The notes below the pieces were generated by a model. That model was not told the origin of the DNA. It did no database searches and was given only the letters and a program-made list of their open reading frames with translations. From JAAGZL01 sp050288625 (GTDB lineage: Bacteria > Pseudomonadota > Gammaproteobacteria > Chromatiales > Chromatiaceae): 64,000 nucleotides of DNA. The translations under genes were made by a program, and so were the position numbers. The DNA is taken from NCBI GenBank assembly GCA_050288625.1, contig JBNKEE010000033.1, positions 1-64,000 of the forward strand, read 5' to 3'. Shown here in pieces: positions 15,751 through 24,871 of this stretch; the first letter of the stretch is position 1, and each line of letters begins with the position of its first letter.

Positions 15751-17340
15751 ATGAGTTATCAAGTCCTGGCCCGTAAGTGGCGTCCCCGTCTATTTGGAGA
15801 ACTGGTAGGCCAGGAACATGTGGTGCGAGCCCTCACCAATGCGCTGGATAATGAGCGTTTACATCATGCCTATCTGTTTACAGGGACCCGTGGTGTTGGC
15901 AAGACCACCTTAGCCCGCATTTTTGCCAAATCGCTCAACTGCGAAAAGGGTGTCAGCTCGACACCATGCGGGCAGTGCGCATCATGTACCGAGATCGATG
16001 AGGGGCGTTTTGTCGACCTATTAGAGGTGGACGCGGCATCTCGCACCAAGGTGGATCAGACCCGGGAACTACTGGATAACGTACCATACGCACCGGTCCG
16101 TGGTCGCTACAAGGTGTACATAATCGACGAGGTACACATGTTCTCCGACAGCAGCTTCAATGCTCTGTTGAAGACCCTGGAAGAACCGCCACCTCATGTA
16201 AAGTTCCTGTTGGCCACCACCGATCCTCAGAAAGTTCCGGTCACGGTATTGTCCCGTTGTCTACAGTTCAATCTCAAGCGATTACCGATAAATCAGATCC
16301 AGGAAAGGTTGGTGCAGATTCTTAAAGATGAATCCATAGAGCATGATGTATCCGCCTCGTTGCAATTGGCGCGTGCTGCGGATGGCAGCATGCGTGATGG
16401 TCTCAGTCTTATGGACCAGGCCATCGCCTTCGGCGGCGGTGTGGTGACGGAGACGGATGTGCGGGCCATGCTTGGGACTATGGCCAGTGAACAGATCTTC
16501 CATTTACTGGATGCCTTGGCAGATTTGGATGCGCAAAAGGTAATGGGTGCGGTGGCGGAATTGGCTGAGCGAGTGCCTGACTTCACCAGTGTCATGCAGG
16601 ACCTGCTTGCAATGTTGCACAGAATTGCACTGTATCATGCTGTACCGGATGCAATCGATGGCAACGAAGCTGACTATGAACAGATTGTTAATCTGGCAGG
16701 TAAGATCATGCCGGAGGATGTGCAGCTATTCTATCAGATTGGGCTGTTGGGCCAGCGAGATTTGCCTCTGGCTCCAGATCCAAGAAGCGGATTTGAGATG
16801 GTGTTGCTGCGTATGCTGGCGTTCCGCCCGGAACAGGCAGAGGGGGTAAGCGGTGGAAAAAAGCCGGTAACAACAGCGGTTGCATCGTCACATAAGCAGG
16901 TCAATGATCCTGCTCCTGTAATAAAACCAGAACCCACCAGTCAAACTGGCTCTAGAGACGATCTGCAGAATTGGTATGGGGTTGTCACCAACCTCAAACT
17001 TGGGGGAATTGCGCGCCAGTTGGCAGAAAACTGCCAGTATCAGAGTATGGATGGTTCAAGAGTAACCTTGACCCTGGATCCGGCACACGAGCATATGCTG
17101 GTGGAGAGTTCAGAGAAGAATCTGCACCGGGCCCTTGAAGAGTTTCTTGGTGATCAGGTTAAACTCTTGATCAAGGTTGAACAGCCGGAACAGGAGACTC
17201 CTGCGCAGAAGCAGGCGCGCGCAAGAGCTGAACGCCAGAGGGAGGCGGAACAGGCCATGACCGAGGATCCGATAGTCAGGGCTGCTGAAGAACAGTTTGG
17301 GGCCAGGCTGATCAAAGAGTCAGTCAAGCCCATAGATTAG
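15751..17340 (+). CDS. dnaX: DNA polymerase III subunits tau and gamma
   Basis: The clamp-loader ATPase subunit, 529 residues as tau. The AAA+ module has Walker A GTRGVGKTTLARIFAKSL near 45-62, a zinc cluster (C-PCGQCASCTEI near 73-86), Walker B YIIDEVHMF near 124 and the sensor region SRCLQFNLKRL. The C-terminal third is less conserved, as expected for the DnaE- and DnaB-binding part. A slippery heptamer A-AAA-AAG at 16857-16863, in the correct frame, probably yields the shorter gamma form (see separate entry). ybaB and recR follow, the usual arrangement. Confidence 0.97.
   Translation: MSYQVLARKWRPRLFGELVGQEHVVRALTNALDNERLHHAYLFTGTRGVGKTTLARIFAKSLNCEKGVSSTPCGQCASCTEIDEGRFVDLLEVDAASRTKVDQTRELLDNVPYAPVRGRYKVYIIDEVHMFSDSSFNALLKTLEEPPPHVKFLLATTDPQKVPVTVLSRCLQFNLKRLPINQIQERLVQILKDESIEHDVSASLQLARAADGSMRDGLSLMDQAIAFGGGVVTETDVRAMLGTMASEQIFHLLDALADLDAQKVMGAVAELAERVPDFTSVMQDLLAMLHRIALYHAVPDAIDGNEADYEQIVNLAGKIMPEDVQLFYQIGLLGQRDLPLAPDPRSGFEMVLLRMLAFRPEQAEGVSGGKKPVTTAVASSHKQVNDPAPVIKPEPTSQTGSRDDLQNWYGVVTNLKLGGIARQLAENCQYQSMDGSRVTLTLDPAHEHMLVESSEKNLHRALEEFLGDQVKLLIKVEQPEQETPAQKQARARAERQREAEQAMTEDPIVRAAEEQFGARLIKESVKPID
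16841..16895 (+). promoter_or_regulatory. Putative programmed -1 frameshift site in dnaX
   Basis: AAAAAAG (16857-16863) is read in frame as GGA-AAA-AAG, so the A-AAA-AAG slippery codons are correctly phased. A Shine-Dalgarno-like AGGGGG (16841-16846) lies 10 nt upstream, the same spacing as the E. coli dnaX stimulator. After slippage the -1 frame runs 10 codons to TAA at 16893-16895, giving a gamma protein of about 381 residues. A downstream stem could be GCAGG/CCTGC near 16896-16913. Confidence 0.8.
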
Positions 17341-17365
17341 CAAGTTGAAATAGTGAGGTAATTAT

Positions 17366-17689
17366 ATGCGCGGTGGTTTAGGCAACATGATGAAGCAGGT
17401 CCAGAAGATGCAGGCCGATATGGAAAAGGCTCAGGAGAAACTGGCCCAGGAAGAGGTGGAGGCCGAGTCCGGCGGCGGCATGGTGAAGGTGGTGATGAAC
17501 GGTCAGCACGAGGTAAAACGTGTCACTATCGATGACAGCCTGATGGGTGATGACAAAGAGATGCTAGAAGACCTGGTAGCAGCCGCCGTAAACGCCGCAG
17601 TGCAGAAGATTGCGGCCAAGACCAAGGACAGCATGTCCGGACTCACCAGCGGCTTAGGATTGCCACCAGGGTTTAAACTGCCGTTCTAG
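17366..17689 (+). CDS. ybaB: Nucleoid-associated protein, YbaB/EbfC family
   Basis: A 107-residue DNA-binding protein that forms tweezer-like dimers on the nucleoid. It begins GGLGNMMKQVQKMQADMEKAQ, with the helical N-terminus typical of the family, followed by GMVKVVMNGQHEVKRVTIDDS. The Met/Gly-rich end (MSGLTSGLGLPPGFKLPF) also matches. It lies between dnaX and recR (4 bp upstream of recR), the conserved trio. Confidence 0.95.
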   Translation: MRGGLGNMMKQVQKMQADMEKAQEKLAQEEVEAESGGGMVKVVMNGQHEVKRVTIDDSLMGDDKEMLEDLVAAAVNAAVQKIAAKTKDSMSGLTSGLGLPPGFKLPF

Positions 17690-17692
17690 CAG

Positions 17693-18289
17693 ATGTCGGA
17701 ACAGCGCTTACTCAATCAGCTGATGGAGGCACTGCGGTGTCTGCCAGGTGTAGGCCCCAAGTCAGCACAGCGTATGGCTTTCTATCTGTTGGAACGGGAT
17801 AGGGACGGTGGGCGCAATTTATCCCGTATCCTGGACGAGGCTATGGAGCGCATCGGCAACTGCAATCGCTGCCGCACCCTGAGCGAGACCGAGATCTGCT
17901 CCATCTGCGCCAATAAAAACCGTGACGACTCCATGCTGTGCGTGGTAGAGACCCCAGCTGAACTGGTGGTGATAGAGCAGGCCATCGATTATCGTGGTCG
18001 TTATTTTGTTCTGGGTGGGCATCTCTCGCCCCTGGACGGCATAGGACCTAGGGAAATCGGTCTGGATCTATTGGAGCAGCGTCTGGATGAGGGTGATATT
18101 GCAGAGCTGATCCTCGCCACCAATACTACAGTTGAGGGAGAGGCAACGGCCCACTATATCAGCGAGATGGCTCACGTCAGAAAGGTGCGCACCACTCGCA
18201 TCGCCCACGGGGTACCTATGGGAGGGGAGCTGGAGTATGTGGATGGCAGTACCATCTCTCATGCCTTTGCCGGTAGGCAAGAGATTTAG
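17693..18289 (+). CDS. recR: Recombination mediator protein RecR
   Basis: A 198-residue protein of the RecFOR pathway that loads RecA on gapped DNA. It has the N-terminal helix-hairpin-helix (RCLPGVGPKSAQRMAFYLL, about 16-34), a C4 zinc finger (CNRCRTLSETEICSIC, about 57-72) and a Toprim domain (LCVVETPAELVVIEQ from about 83; GGHLSPLDGIGP near 108). Full length. Start ATG 17693, four bases after ybaB, suggests translational coupling. Confidence 0.97.
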   Translation: MSEQRLLNQLMEALRCLPGVGPKSAQRMAFYLLERDRDGGRNLSRILDEAMERIGNCNRCRTLSETEICSICANKNRDDSMLCVVETPAELVVIEQAIDYRGRYFVLGGHLSPLDGIGPREIGLDLLEQRLDEGDIAELILATNTTVEGEATAHYISEMAHVRKVRTTRIAHGVPMGGELEYVDGSTISHAFAGRQEI

Positions 18290-18320
18290 TTATTAGTTAG
18301 AGAACAAGGGGGAGGGAATT

Positions 18321-18665
18321 ATGACAGACTGCCTGTTTTGCAAGATGGTCTCGGGCGATATCCAGCCAGATACGGTTATGGAAACCGACGACATATTGGC
18401 CTTCCGTGATATCAATCCACAGGCGCCCACCCATATCCTTATCATCCCCAAAAAACACATAAGCACCACCAACGATATAACTGAAGCGGACGCAGTGATC
18501 ATGGGTAAGCTTTATCTGGTGGCAAAAGAGATCGCGGCACTGGAGGGTCTGGCGGATACCGGTTATCGTACCGTCATGAACTGTAACTCTGATGGCGGAC
18601 AGGCTGTTTATCATATCCATCTGCATCTGCTGGGAGGCAGGCAGATGGGGTGGCCGCCTGGATAA
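18321..18665 (+). CDS. hinT: HIT-family purine nucleoside phosphoramidase
   Basis: A 114-residue histidine-triad hydrolase acting on adenosine 5-prime phosphoramidates and related nucleotides. The zinc-like N-terminus CLFCKMVSGDI, the substrate segment FRDINPQAPTHILIIPKKH and the catalytic triad motif YHIHLHLLGG near 97-106 are all present. The C-terminal QMGWPPG is characteristic of HinT. It follows recR by 31 bp, with GGGAGGG before the start. Confidence 0.95.
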   Translation: MTDCLFCKMVSGDIQPDTVMETDDILAFRDINPQAPTHILIIPKKHISTTNDITEADAVIMGKLYLVAKEIAALEGLADTGYRTVMNCNSDGGQAVYHIHLHLLGGRQMGWPPG

Positions 18666-18712
18666 GGCAGCGACCTGTTTTTAGTCTATGCTATAGAGTG
18701 AATCCACACTAA

Positions 18713-19033
18713 ATGGCAGATAATTCCGTGACCACCATCGGTAGTGCCTTGATTCCACTGGTAAACGCACAACAGCAGCGTGCGCTAGCCTTTCCGCAGG
18801 AGATCAACCGACTGCGGGGAGAGGACCGTGTGGAGCGAAGCAGTCTGGCTTCCACCCTAGATGATGATCAGCGCGATCGACTAAACAGCAGGGCGGCATC
18901 CTTGACCAGGGATGATGATATGGCCGGTTTGACCACACGTGCCCGGCAAGCTGTGCAGGCCTACCAGACACAGGCGGTTGACGCGGAGCGAGAGCAGATA
19001 AGTCATCTTCTGGGTGTAGATACCTACGCCTGA
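18713..19033 (+). CDS. Small hypothetical protein
   Basis: A 106-residue soluble protein, charged and without cysteine. It has an Arg/Asp-rich middle (RLRGEDRVERSSLASTLDDD) and a probable C-terminal helix ending QISHLLGVDTYA. No catalytic motif, signal sequence or membrane segment is visible. It follows hinT by 47 bp. A hairpin at 19058-19084 lies just after the stop. Function unknown; coding status is supported by codon use, by the absence of competing frames and by the operon-like spacing. Confidence 0.65.
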   Translation: MADNSVTTIGSALIPLVNAQQQRALAFPQEINRLRGEDRVERSSLASTLDDDQRDRLNSRAASLTRDDDMAGLTTRARQAVQAYQTQAVDAEREQISHLLGVDTYA

Positions 19034-19057
19034 TTATTTTATTGCTTGAAAATATTC

Positions 19058-19084
19058 CCTGGATAGAGGAGTCTCTATACCAGG
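19058..19084 (+). terminator. Hairpin after the small hypothetical gene
   Basis: CCTGGATAGAG (19058-19068), loop GAGT, CTCTAT, one bulged A and CCAGG (ending 19084) form an 11-bp stem. No T run follows, so terminator function is tentative. Confidence 0.5.
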
Positions 19085-19233
19085 TATGGATTTACCACAA
19101 TAAGAAGTTAGAAGTGTCGCCATAGAAACGGTTTCTAAAATAAATTCCTATCCAACTTTTTTCTCCGCGTTGTTTTATATCAACGACGCATAGGCTTTTT
19201 TGTACTTTAATCTGACTATTTCAGGAGACGTTA

Positions 19234-19599
19234 ATGTCCAAGACGATGTTTATTCTGTGCACCCACGGTCCCGAAGACCCAGAACTTGCGCTTATTCCAT
19301 TCGTGATGGCTACGGCAGCTCAGGCTTCGGATGTCGAGGTGGTTATGGGCTTTCAGGCCGAGGGTGTGAAACTGACCGACAAGGCAAACCTCGATAAGAT
19401 TTCTGCTCCCAATTTTCCGCCCTTTGCCGATCTGGTAGAGGCCTATATCGAGGCAGAGGGCGAGATGTTGGTGTGTGGCCCTTGCGTCAAGACCTACGGT
19501 ATTAATCCGGAATCGGATTTCCATGCGGGTGCGGTTGTGGTTGGTGCGGCTACCTTCGTTGAGAGAGCGGTTAACGCGGACAGCAGTTTGACTTATTAG
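19234..19599 (+). CDS. DsrE-like family protein
   Basis: A 121-residue protein of the DsrE/DsrF/YchN-like fold. It begins KTMFILCTHGPEDPELALIP and has a late CGPCVKTYGI motif (about 81-90) at the position of the reactive cysteine in this family. Members act in sulfur relay or have unknown roles; one cysteine pair here could carry persulfide, but this is not proven. RBS AGGAG is at 19223-19227. It stands alone, converging on lysA, and is not next to dsr or tus genes. Confidence 0.85.
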   Translation: MSKTMFILCTHGPEDPELALIPFVMATAAQASDVEVVMGFQAEGVKLTDKANLDKISAPNFPPFADLVEAYIEAEGEMLVCGPCVKTYGINPESDFHAGAVVVGAATFVERAVNADSSLTY

Positions 19600-19610
19600 C
19601 CTAAGTAGGC

Positions 19611-19633
19611 GCTTGGCAGTCTAACTGCCAAGC
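19611..19633. terminator. Convergent hairpin at the DsrE-like/lysA junction
   Basis: GCTTGGCAGT (19611-19620), loop CTA and ACTGCCAAGC (19624-19633) form a perfect 10-bp stem. The loop is the lysA stop codon (TAG on the minus strand). A smaller hairpin GCCTA/TAGGC precedes it. T runs are lacking on both strands; it may serve both convergent transcripts. Confidence 0.6.
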
Positions 19634-20874
19634 ACCTTCTTCTTGAAACCCAACGTAGCAAAGTGATCATCAAGAGTCTCAGCTCGGCGAATTAATTCAA
19701 CGGTCCCATCCTCACGCAGTAACAACTCCTGTGGCCTGAGTCTGCCGTTGTAATTAAAACCCATGGCATGACCGTGGGCGCCGGTGTCATGGATCACCAG
19801 CAGATCGCCGTCCTCCACCTTAGGCAGGGGACGCTGTTGTGCGAACTTGTCGTTGTTCTCACATAGGGAACCGGCCACATCCACTATCTCTTCGTTACCT
19901 TCTTTTCCTGGAACAGTGATGTGGTGATAAGCGTCGTACATGCCTGGGCGCATTAGGGAGGACATGCAGGCGTCCACTCCCACGTAGGTGCGGTAGATCT
20001 CCTTGCGATTTATAGCGCGAGTCACCAGGACACCGTGGGGTCCGGTGATGTAGCGTCCGCTCTCTACGAACAGCTTGGGCGCATAGCCGTTGCGCTGTTT
20101 GAACTGGACGAAGTGCTCGGTGATCTCACGGGCCATGGAATCTATATCCAGTGGTTCATCCTCAGGACGATAGGGGATACCCAGTCCACCGCCGATGTTC
20201 ACGAACTCAAAAGTTATGTCCAGTTCTTTTGAGATGTATTCGGCCATCTCCAGCAGCATGTCCGAGGTCTCCACCATGTAGGTGTAGTTCAGTTCATTGG
20301 AGGCCAGCATGGTGTGTAGGCCGAAGCGCTGGATACCCATCTCCTTGGCCTGACGATAGGCGTCAACTATCTGGTCGTAGGTGACACCGTACTTGGACTC
20401 TTCTGGATGACCTATGATGTGGTTGCCGGTCCTGCGTTCGCCCGGATTGTAGCGGAAGCAGATCAGGTCTGGCTTATGGGGCAGTTTCTTCAGAAGTGAG
20501 ATGTCATCCAGGTTCAAGATGCTGCCGCCGTCTGCGTCGGCGCAGTTGAACTCCTCCTGGCTGGTATTGTTGGAGGTGAACATGATGTCCTCGCCGTGAC
20601 CTCCGGCTGCGCGGCTGAGCTGCAGTTCGGCAATGGAGCTGCAGTCGTAGCCGAAGCCCAGGGACTGCATAATACTGAGTATGGCCGGATTAGGCAGGGC
20701 CTTGACTGCGAAGTATTCACGGAATCCCTCGATTCTGGAAAATACCTCATTAAGATGATTACCGGTTTGTCTGATGCCAGCTTCATCATAGATATGAAAC
20801 GGCGTGCCGAAATACTCGGCGATCTCGTCCAGCCGGGGAAGCAGCCTGTCTGTAAAATCTTGTGACATTGGCAT
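19621..20874 (-). CDS. lysA: Diaminopimelate decarboxylase
   Basis: A 417-residue PLP enzyme for the last step of lysine synthesis, from meso-diaminopimelate. The PLP lysine sits in YFAVKALPNPAIL near 54-66; VNIGGGLGIPYRPED and the ESGRYITGPHGVLV segment bind the cofactor phosphate and substrate; CENNDKFAQQRPLP and GAHGHAMGFNYNGRLRP complete the active site. Its position 16 bp after dapL in the same direction makes a functional pair: DapL supplies LL-DAP, which after epimerisation is the LysA substrate. dapF is not in the window. Confidence 0.93.
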   Translation of the reverse strand: MPMSQDFTDRLLPRLDEIAEYFGTPFHIYDEAGIRQTGNHLNEVFSRIEGFREYFAVKALPNPAILSIMQSLGFGYDCSSIAELQLSRAAGGHGEDIMFTSNNTSQEEFNCADADGGSILNLDDISLLKKLPHKPDLICFRYNPGERRTGNHIIGHPEESKYGVTYDQIVDAYRQAKEMGIQRFGLHTMLASNELNYTYMVETSDMLLEMAEYISKELDITFEFVNIGGGLGIPYRPEDEPLDIDSMAREITEHFVQFKQRNGYAPKLFVESGRYITGPHGVLVTRAINRKEIYRTYVGVDACMSSLMRPGMYDAYHHITVPGKEGNEEIVDVAGSLCENNDKFAQQRPLPKVEDGDLLVIHDTGAHGHAMGFNYNGRLRPQELLLREDGTVELIRRAETLDDHFATLGFKKKVLGS

Positions 20875-20890
20875 CGTTAGTTCACCTTTC

Positions 20891-22111
20891 TCAAATACTC
20901 TTACTAATCCGATCCATCGCCTCTTCTACATTCTCGAAGCTGTTGAAGGCGCTGATGCGGATGTAGCCTTCACCGCACTTGCCAAAACCGGCGCCGGGGG
21001 TACAGACTACGCCTGCCTTGTTCAGCAGCAAATCGAAGAATTCCCAGGAGTCCATCTTGCCGTCGATCCAGATGTAGGGTGAGTTGTCACCACCGATGCA
21101 ATCATAACCCAGTTCGGTCATCCTCTCGCGGATGTAGGCGGCATTGTTCAGATAGTAGGAGATAAGCTCTTTTACCTGAGCCTTGCCTTCCTCGCTATAG
21201 ACTGCCTCGGCAGCGCGTTGTATCGGATAGGATACGCTATTGAACTTGGTGGTGTGACGGCGATTCCATAGTGAGTGTACCGAAACGGCCTTGCCCGATT
21301 CGGTGTAGGCCATACACTCCTTTGGAACTACGGTGTAGGCGCAGCGTGTACCGGTAAAACCAGCGGTCTTGGAGAAACTGCGGAACTCTACTGCCACCTC
21401 AAGAGCACCTTCTATCTCGTAGATGGAGCGGGGTAGGCTCTCATCTTGTATGAATGCCTCGTAGGCCGCGTCGTACAGTATTAGGGCCTTGGACTCGCGG
21501 GCGAAATCTACCCACTTCTTCAATTCGGCATGGGTGATGGTGGCCCCGGTCGGGTTGTTGGGGAAGCAGAGGTAGATCAGATCGACCGCTTCGTTGGGCA
21601 ACTCAGGGATAAAGCCGTTCTCCTTGGTTGCCTCCAGATATACCAGACCTTTATAACGGCCATTCTCGGCATCATCGGTACGTCCGGCCATAACGTTGGT
21701 ATCGACATAGACCGGGTAGACTGGGTCGGGTATGGCCACGGTGATGTTAGTGGAGAAGATTTCCTGGAAGTTGCCGCTGTCGCATTTGGCTCCATCGCTG
21801 ACGAACACCTCATCAGCATCCACGTTGCAGCCGCGGGACTGAAAGTCACCCTGGGCGATGGCCTGGCGCAGGAAGTCATAGCCCTGTTCCGGGCCGTATC
21901 CACGAAAACTTGCATCATTGGCCATCTCATCCACCGCTGCATGCATGGCCTGGATGCAGGCGTCGGGCAGGGCGCGGGTAACGTCTCCTATGCCTAGCTT
22001 GATAACACTCTGTTCCGGGTGCGCCTCTTGGTGGGCAGCAACCCTTTTGGCTATGTCGGAGAACAGGTAGGACGCCTGGAGCTTGTTGAAGTTTTCGTTA
22101 ATCTTGATCAT
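20891..22111 (-). CDS. dapL: LL-diaminopimelate aminotransferase
   Basis: A 406-residue class I/II aminotransferase that converts tetrahydrodipicolinate directly to LL-diaminopimelate, using glutamate. Family signatures are the N-terminal NFNKLQASYLFSDIAKRV and LGIGDVTRALP, the substrate segment FRGYGPEQGYDFLR, CFPNNPTGA, and the PLP lysine in SFSKTAGFTGTR near 249. The aspartate aminotransferase branches usual in gammaproteobacteria lack this N-terminus. In the usual map-glnD neighbourhood dapC/D/E genes often follow; here a single DapL takes their place and is followed by lysA. This looks like replacement by a transferred gene. Confidence 0.9.
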   Translation of the reverse strand: MIKINENFNKLQASYLFSDIAKRVAAHQEAHPEQSVIKLGIGDVTRALPDACIQAMHAAVDEMANDASFRGYGPEQGYDFLRQAIAQGDFQSRGCNVDADEVFVSDGAKCDSGNFQEIFSTNITVAIPDPVYPVYVDTNVMAGRTDDAENGRYKGLVYLEATKENGFIPELPNEAVDLIYLCFPNNPTGATITHAELKKWVDFARESKALILYDAAYEAFIQDESLPRSIYEIEGALEVAVEFRSFSKTAGFTGTRCAYTVVPKECMAYTESGKAVSVHSLWNRRHTTKFNSVSYPIQRAAEAVYSEEGKAQVKELISYYLNNAAYIRERMTELGYDCIGGDNSPYIWIDGKMDSWEFFDLLLNKAGVVCTPGAGFGKCGEGYIRISAFNSFENVEEAMDRISKSI

Positions 22112-22202
22112 TTAATACCTCAATCGATCCTTTGAGATTCTTGCCTCAAACTAAATAAAGCCGCGTAGTATATTCCATAGCCGGCGGCCTGGACAGTATC
22201 GA

Positions 22203-24869
22203 TTAAACCGTTATCACACTAGGTTCCTGAGCTTCTGATTCTAGTTGGTGTAAGATGCTATCATGCAGACAGTGTAGTTTTTCCGGGTCTTCGATCTGCT
22301 TCTTATCTTCACCTGTAATGAAAAAAGTGTCTTCAGCTTCAGCCCCAATAGTTGCTATCTTCGCTGCCTTTAGGTTTACACCACAATTGGCGAAGGCATG
22401 CCCAACTCTCGCTAGTAGTCCGGGTCGATCTGCTGTTATCAGCTTCAATATTGTCCTTTGATGAGCAGTATCTTGACTGAAGTCTATTTCTGTAGGTATC
22501 TCAAAGTGTTTTAACTGGCGAGGCATACGCCTGGAAACTCTAAAGTTAATGCTGTTTGGATTGTTCAGGCCGTTTTTGAGCGCTTTTATTATCTTTTGCT
22601 CGCGTTTTTCGTCAGTAATGGCGCTGCCGTCATCTTCCAACACCCGGTAGCTGTCTAGTGAGCGTCCATCTGTGGTGGTTTCAATCCTGGCATCTACCAC
22701 GTTGAGTCGCAGTTGATCCAGCAGCGCAGTAGTTACCGCAAATAGTCCTATACGGTCGTTTGAATAGATGAACACCTCCGATCCGCCACGACCTGTTTTG
22801 CTTCGTAGCTTTATCTCCGGACCAGTATCTTCAGGGATAGAAAGGATGAAGCTGGTGTGCGATATAATCTCCTCAACTGACGAGTAGAGGAAATAGTCCA
22901 CACTCAGTGTCTTCCAGAGATTGTTTATCCTTTCAATAGGGAAATTTTGTCTCTGTAGCTCTTCACTTGCATCTTTCTGTTTTTCTTGGATGAGTTCGTT
23001 GGTGTCGTGAGGTTGTTCCAATCCGCGCAGCATGGATCTTCTGGCAAGGTTATATAGATCTTTCAGGAGTGAGTCTTTCCAGGAGTTCCACTTCTTGGGG
23101 TCGGTAGCGCGGAAGTCTGCAACCGTTAGTAGATACAGGTGATCCAGGCGTGCGATGACGCCGACTTTTTTGGCGAAGTTAAGCACGACTTCCGGATCAT
23201 GGATATCTTCGCGCTGTGCCGTTATAGACATGAGAAGATGATTTTTAACCAGCCATGCGACTAGCTTGCTGTCATAGTCACTCAGGCCATGGTTTTTACA
23301 GAATTCCCAGGCATCATCAGCGCCCAGTTCTGAGTGGTCTCCCTGACGTCCTTTGGCTATGTCATGGAACAGACCGGATAGATAGAGCAGTTCTGGTTTT
23401 GGTAGACGGTTTATAATTTCGCTGCACAGGGGGAATTCGTGTGACCTCCAGGATACGGCGAAACGACGAAGATTACGTACTACGAACAGGGTGTGTTCAT
23501 CCACTGTGTAGACATGGAAAAGGTCATACTGCATACGTCCGATGATATTGCCGAATACCGGCAAGTAGGCGGAGAGTATCCCATAGCGGTTCATGCGTCT
23601 AAGTTCGGATGTCACTCCGTTTGGTTGCCTGATGATCTCCATGAATAGGCTCTTAGCACGTAGGTCATCTCTAAACTTGTCGTCTATGAGATGACGATGT
23701 GAGCGGATCAACCTTACTGTGCTGGCACGAACGCCTTTCAGTTCAGGATACTGCTGTAGTAACAGAAATATCTCCAATAGGGCGAACGGGTAACGCCTGA
23801 ATATATTGTCGCTGGTTACCTCTATGAAACCGTTCCTGGCCTGGAATCTTTTGTTTATATTGAGTATTTCTGCTGGTTGGTTCTCCAGTAGTATGGCTTC
23901 TTCGAACAGCTGGAGTAGACGTTCATTCAATCGCTCAATACGTATGGCGGTCCGATAGTAACGCTGCATAAACTGCTCAACCGCAAGGCTGTGCCCCTGA
24001 TCGATGAAGCCAAATTCGTGTGCCAGGGCGCGTTGATAATCAAACAACAGACGGTCCTCGCGACGACCTGTCAATAGATGCAGGGCGAAGCGTATCTTCC
24101 ACAGTAGGGCTCGTCCGTCCATCAAGGCCTCGTACTCCGATTCGGTCAGAAAGTTGTGACCCACTAGACCATGCATGGTCTCGCAGCCAAAATAACGTTT
24201 TGCTACCCAGCCTACTGTTTGTATATCTCTGAGTCCCCCAGGACCCTCTTTTATGTTTGGCTCCAAATTAGTAGCGGTATCGTCATATTTTCCGTATCGA
24301 GCCTTTTGTTCCTGCCATTTTGCCTTGAAAAATTTGTCACTAGGCCAGATCTTGTTGGGTGAGGTAGCATCACGCATCTTCTGTAGCATTTGTGAATTGC
24401 CAGCTAGCAGGCGTGATTCCATGATGTTGGTAGTAACTGTTATGTCTTGTTTCGCCTCTTTTACGCACTCTTTCACTGAACGTACGCTATGACCAACCTC
24501 TAGTCCGATGTCCCATAGAAAAGTAAGGAGTTGCTCCAGATTGCTGGTAAGACGCTTGCGCTCTTTAGGTTCGACCAGGATCATCAGATCGATATCCGAG
24601 TTAGGATGTAGTTCACCCCGCCCATAACCACCTACAGCTACTAGAGCAGCGTTGGTATCTTCAGGCATATTCCTTAACCAGGCACGCTTAAGTAGGGAGT
24701 CTATTAACTTGGCTCGCAGTGAGACCAGTGTTGATACAGCTACACCCTCATGAAATCCTTGGGCTAGTGTTTTAGTTCCCTCTGCCAGAGCTTCGCGGAA
24801 TACTGCTAATGGGTTGTTTGTCTGGGATAGGGCTTGATCGAAGTCAATTCCTGTGAAGACACGTTTCAT
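22203..24869 (-). CDS. glnD: PII uridylyltransferase / uridylyl-removing enzyme
   Basis: An 888-residue bifunctional nitrogen sensor that uridylylates PII proteins when glutamine is low and removes UMP when it is high. The nucleotidyltransferase motif GGYGRGELHPNSDIDLMIL (about 83-101), a central HD domain (LFHDIAKGRQGDHSELGADD near 505) and two C-terminal ACT domains (about 705-780 and 815-885, with RPGLLARVGHAFANCGVNL) are all present. Full length compared with the E. coli protein. It starts 2 bp after the map stop, indicating coupling. Confidence 0.96.
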   Translation of the reverse strand: MKRVFTGIDFDQALSQTNNPLAVFREALAEGTKTLAQGFHEGVAVSTLVSLRAKLIDSLLKRAWLRNMPEDTNAALVAVGGYGRGELHPNSDIDLMILVEPKERKRLTSNLEQLLTFLWDIGLEVGHSVRSVKECVKEAKQDITVTTNIMESRLLAGNSQMLQKMRDATSPNKIWPSDKFFKAKWQEQKARYGKYDDTATNLEPNIKEGPGGLRDIQTVGWVAKRYFGCETMHGLVGHNFLTESEYEALMDGRALLWKIRFALHLLTGRREDRLLFDYQRALAHEFGFIDQGHSLAVEQFMQRYYRTAIRIERLNERLLQLFEEAILLENQPAEILNINKRFQARNGFIEVTSDNIFRRYPFALLEIFLLLQQYPELKGVRASTVRLIRSHRHLIDDKFRDDLRAKSLFMEIIRQPNGVTSELRRMNRYGILSAYLPVFGNIIGRMQYDLFHVYTVDEHTLFVVRNLRRFAVSWRSHEFPLCSEIINRLPKPELLYLSGLFHDIAKGRQGDHSELGADDAWEFCKNHGLSDYDSKLVAWLVKNHLLMSITAQREDIHDPEVVLNFAKKVGVIARLDHLYLLTVADFRATDPKKWNSWKDSLLKDLYNLARRSMLRGLEQPHDTNELIQEKQKDASEELQRQNFPIERINNLWKTLSVDYFLYSSVEEIISHTSFILSIPEDTGPEIKLRSKTGRGGSEVFIYSNDRIGLFAVTTALLDQLRLNVVDARIETTTDGRSLDSYRVLEDDGSAITDEKREQKIIKALKNGLNNPNSINFRVSRRMPRQLKHFEIPTEIDFSQDTAHQRTILKLITADRPGLLARVGHAFANCGVNLKAAKIATIGAEAEDTFFITGEDKKQIEDPEKLHCLHDSILHQLESEAQEPSVITV

Positions 24870-24871
24870 AT

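Noticed and set aside
19234..19599. dsr/tus sulfur oxidation locus
   Set aside because: The DsrE-like gene stands alone; no dsrAB, dsrF, dsrH or tus partner is near, so reverse dissimilatory sulfite metabolism cannot be inferred.
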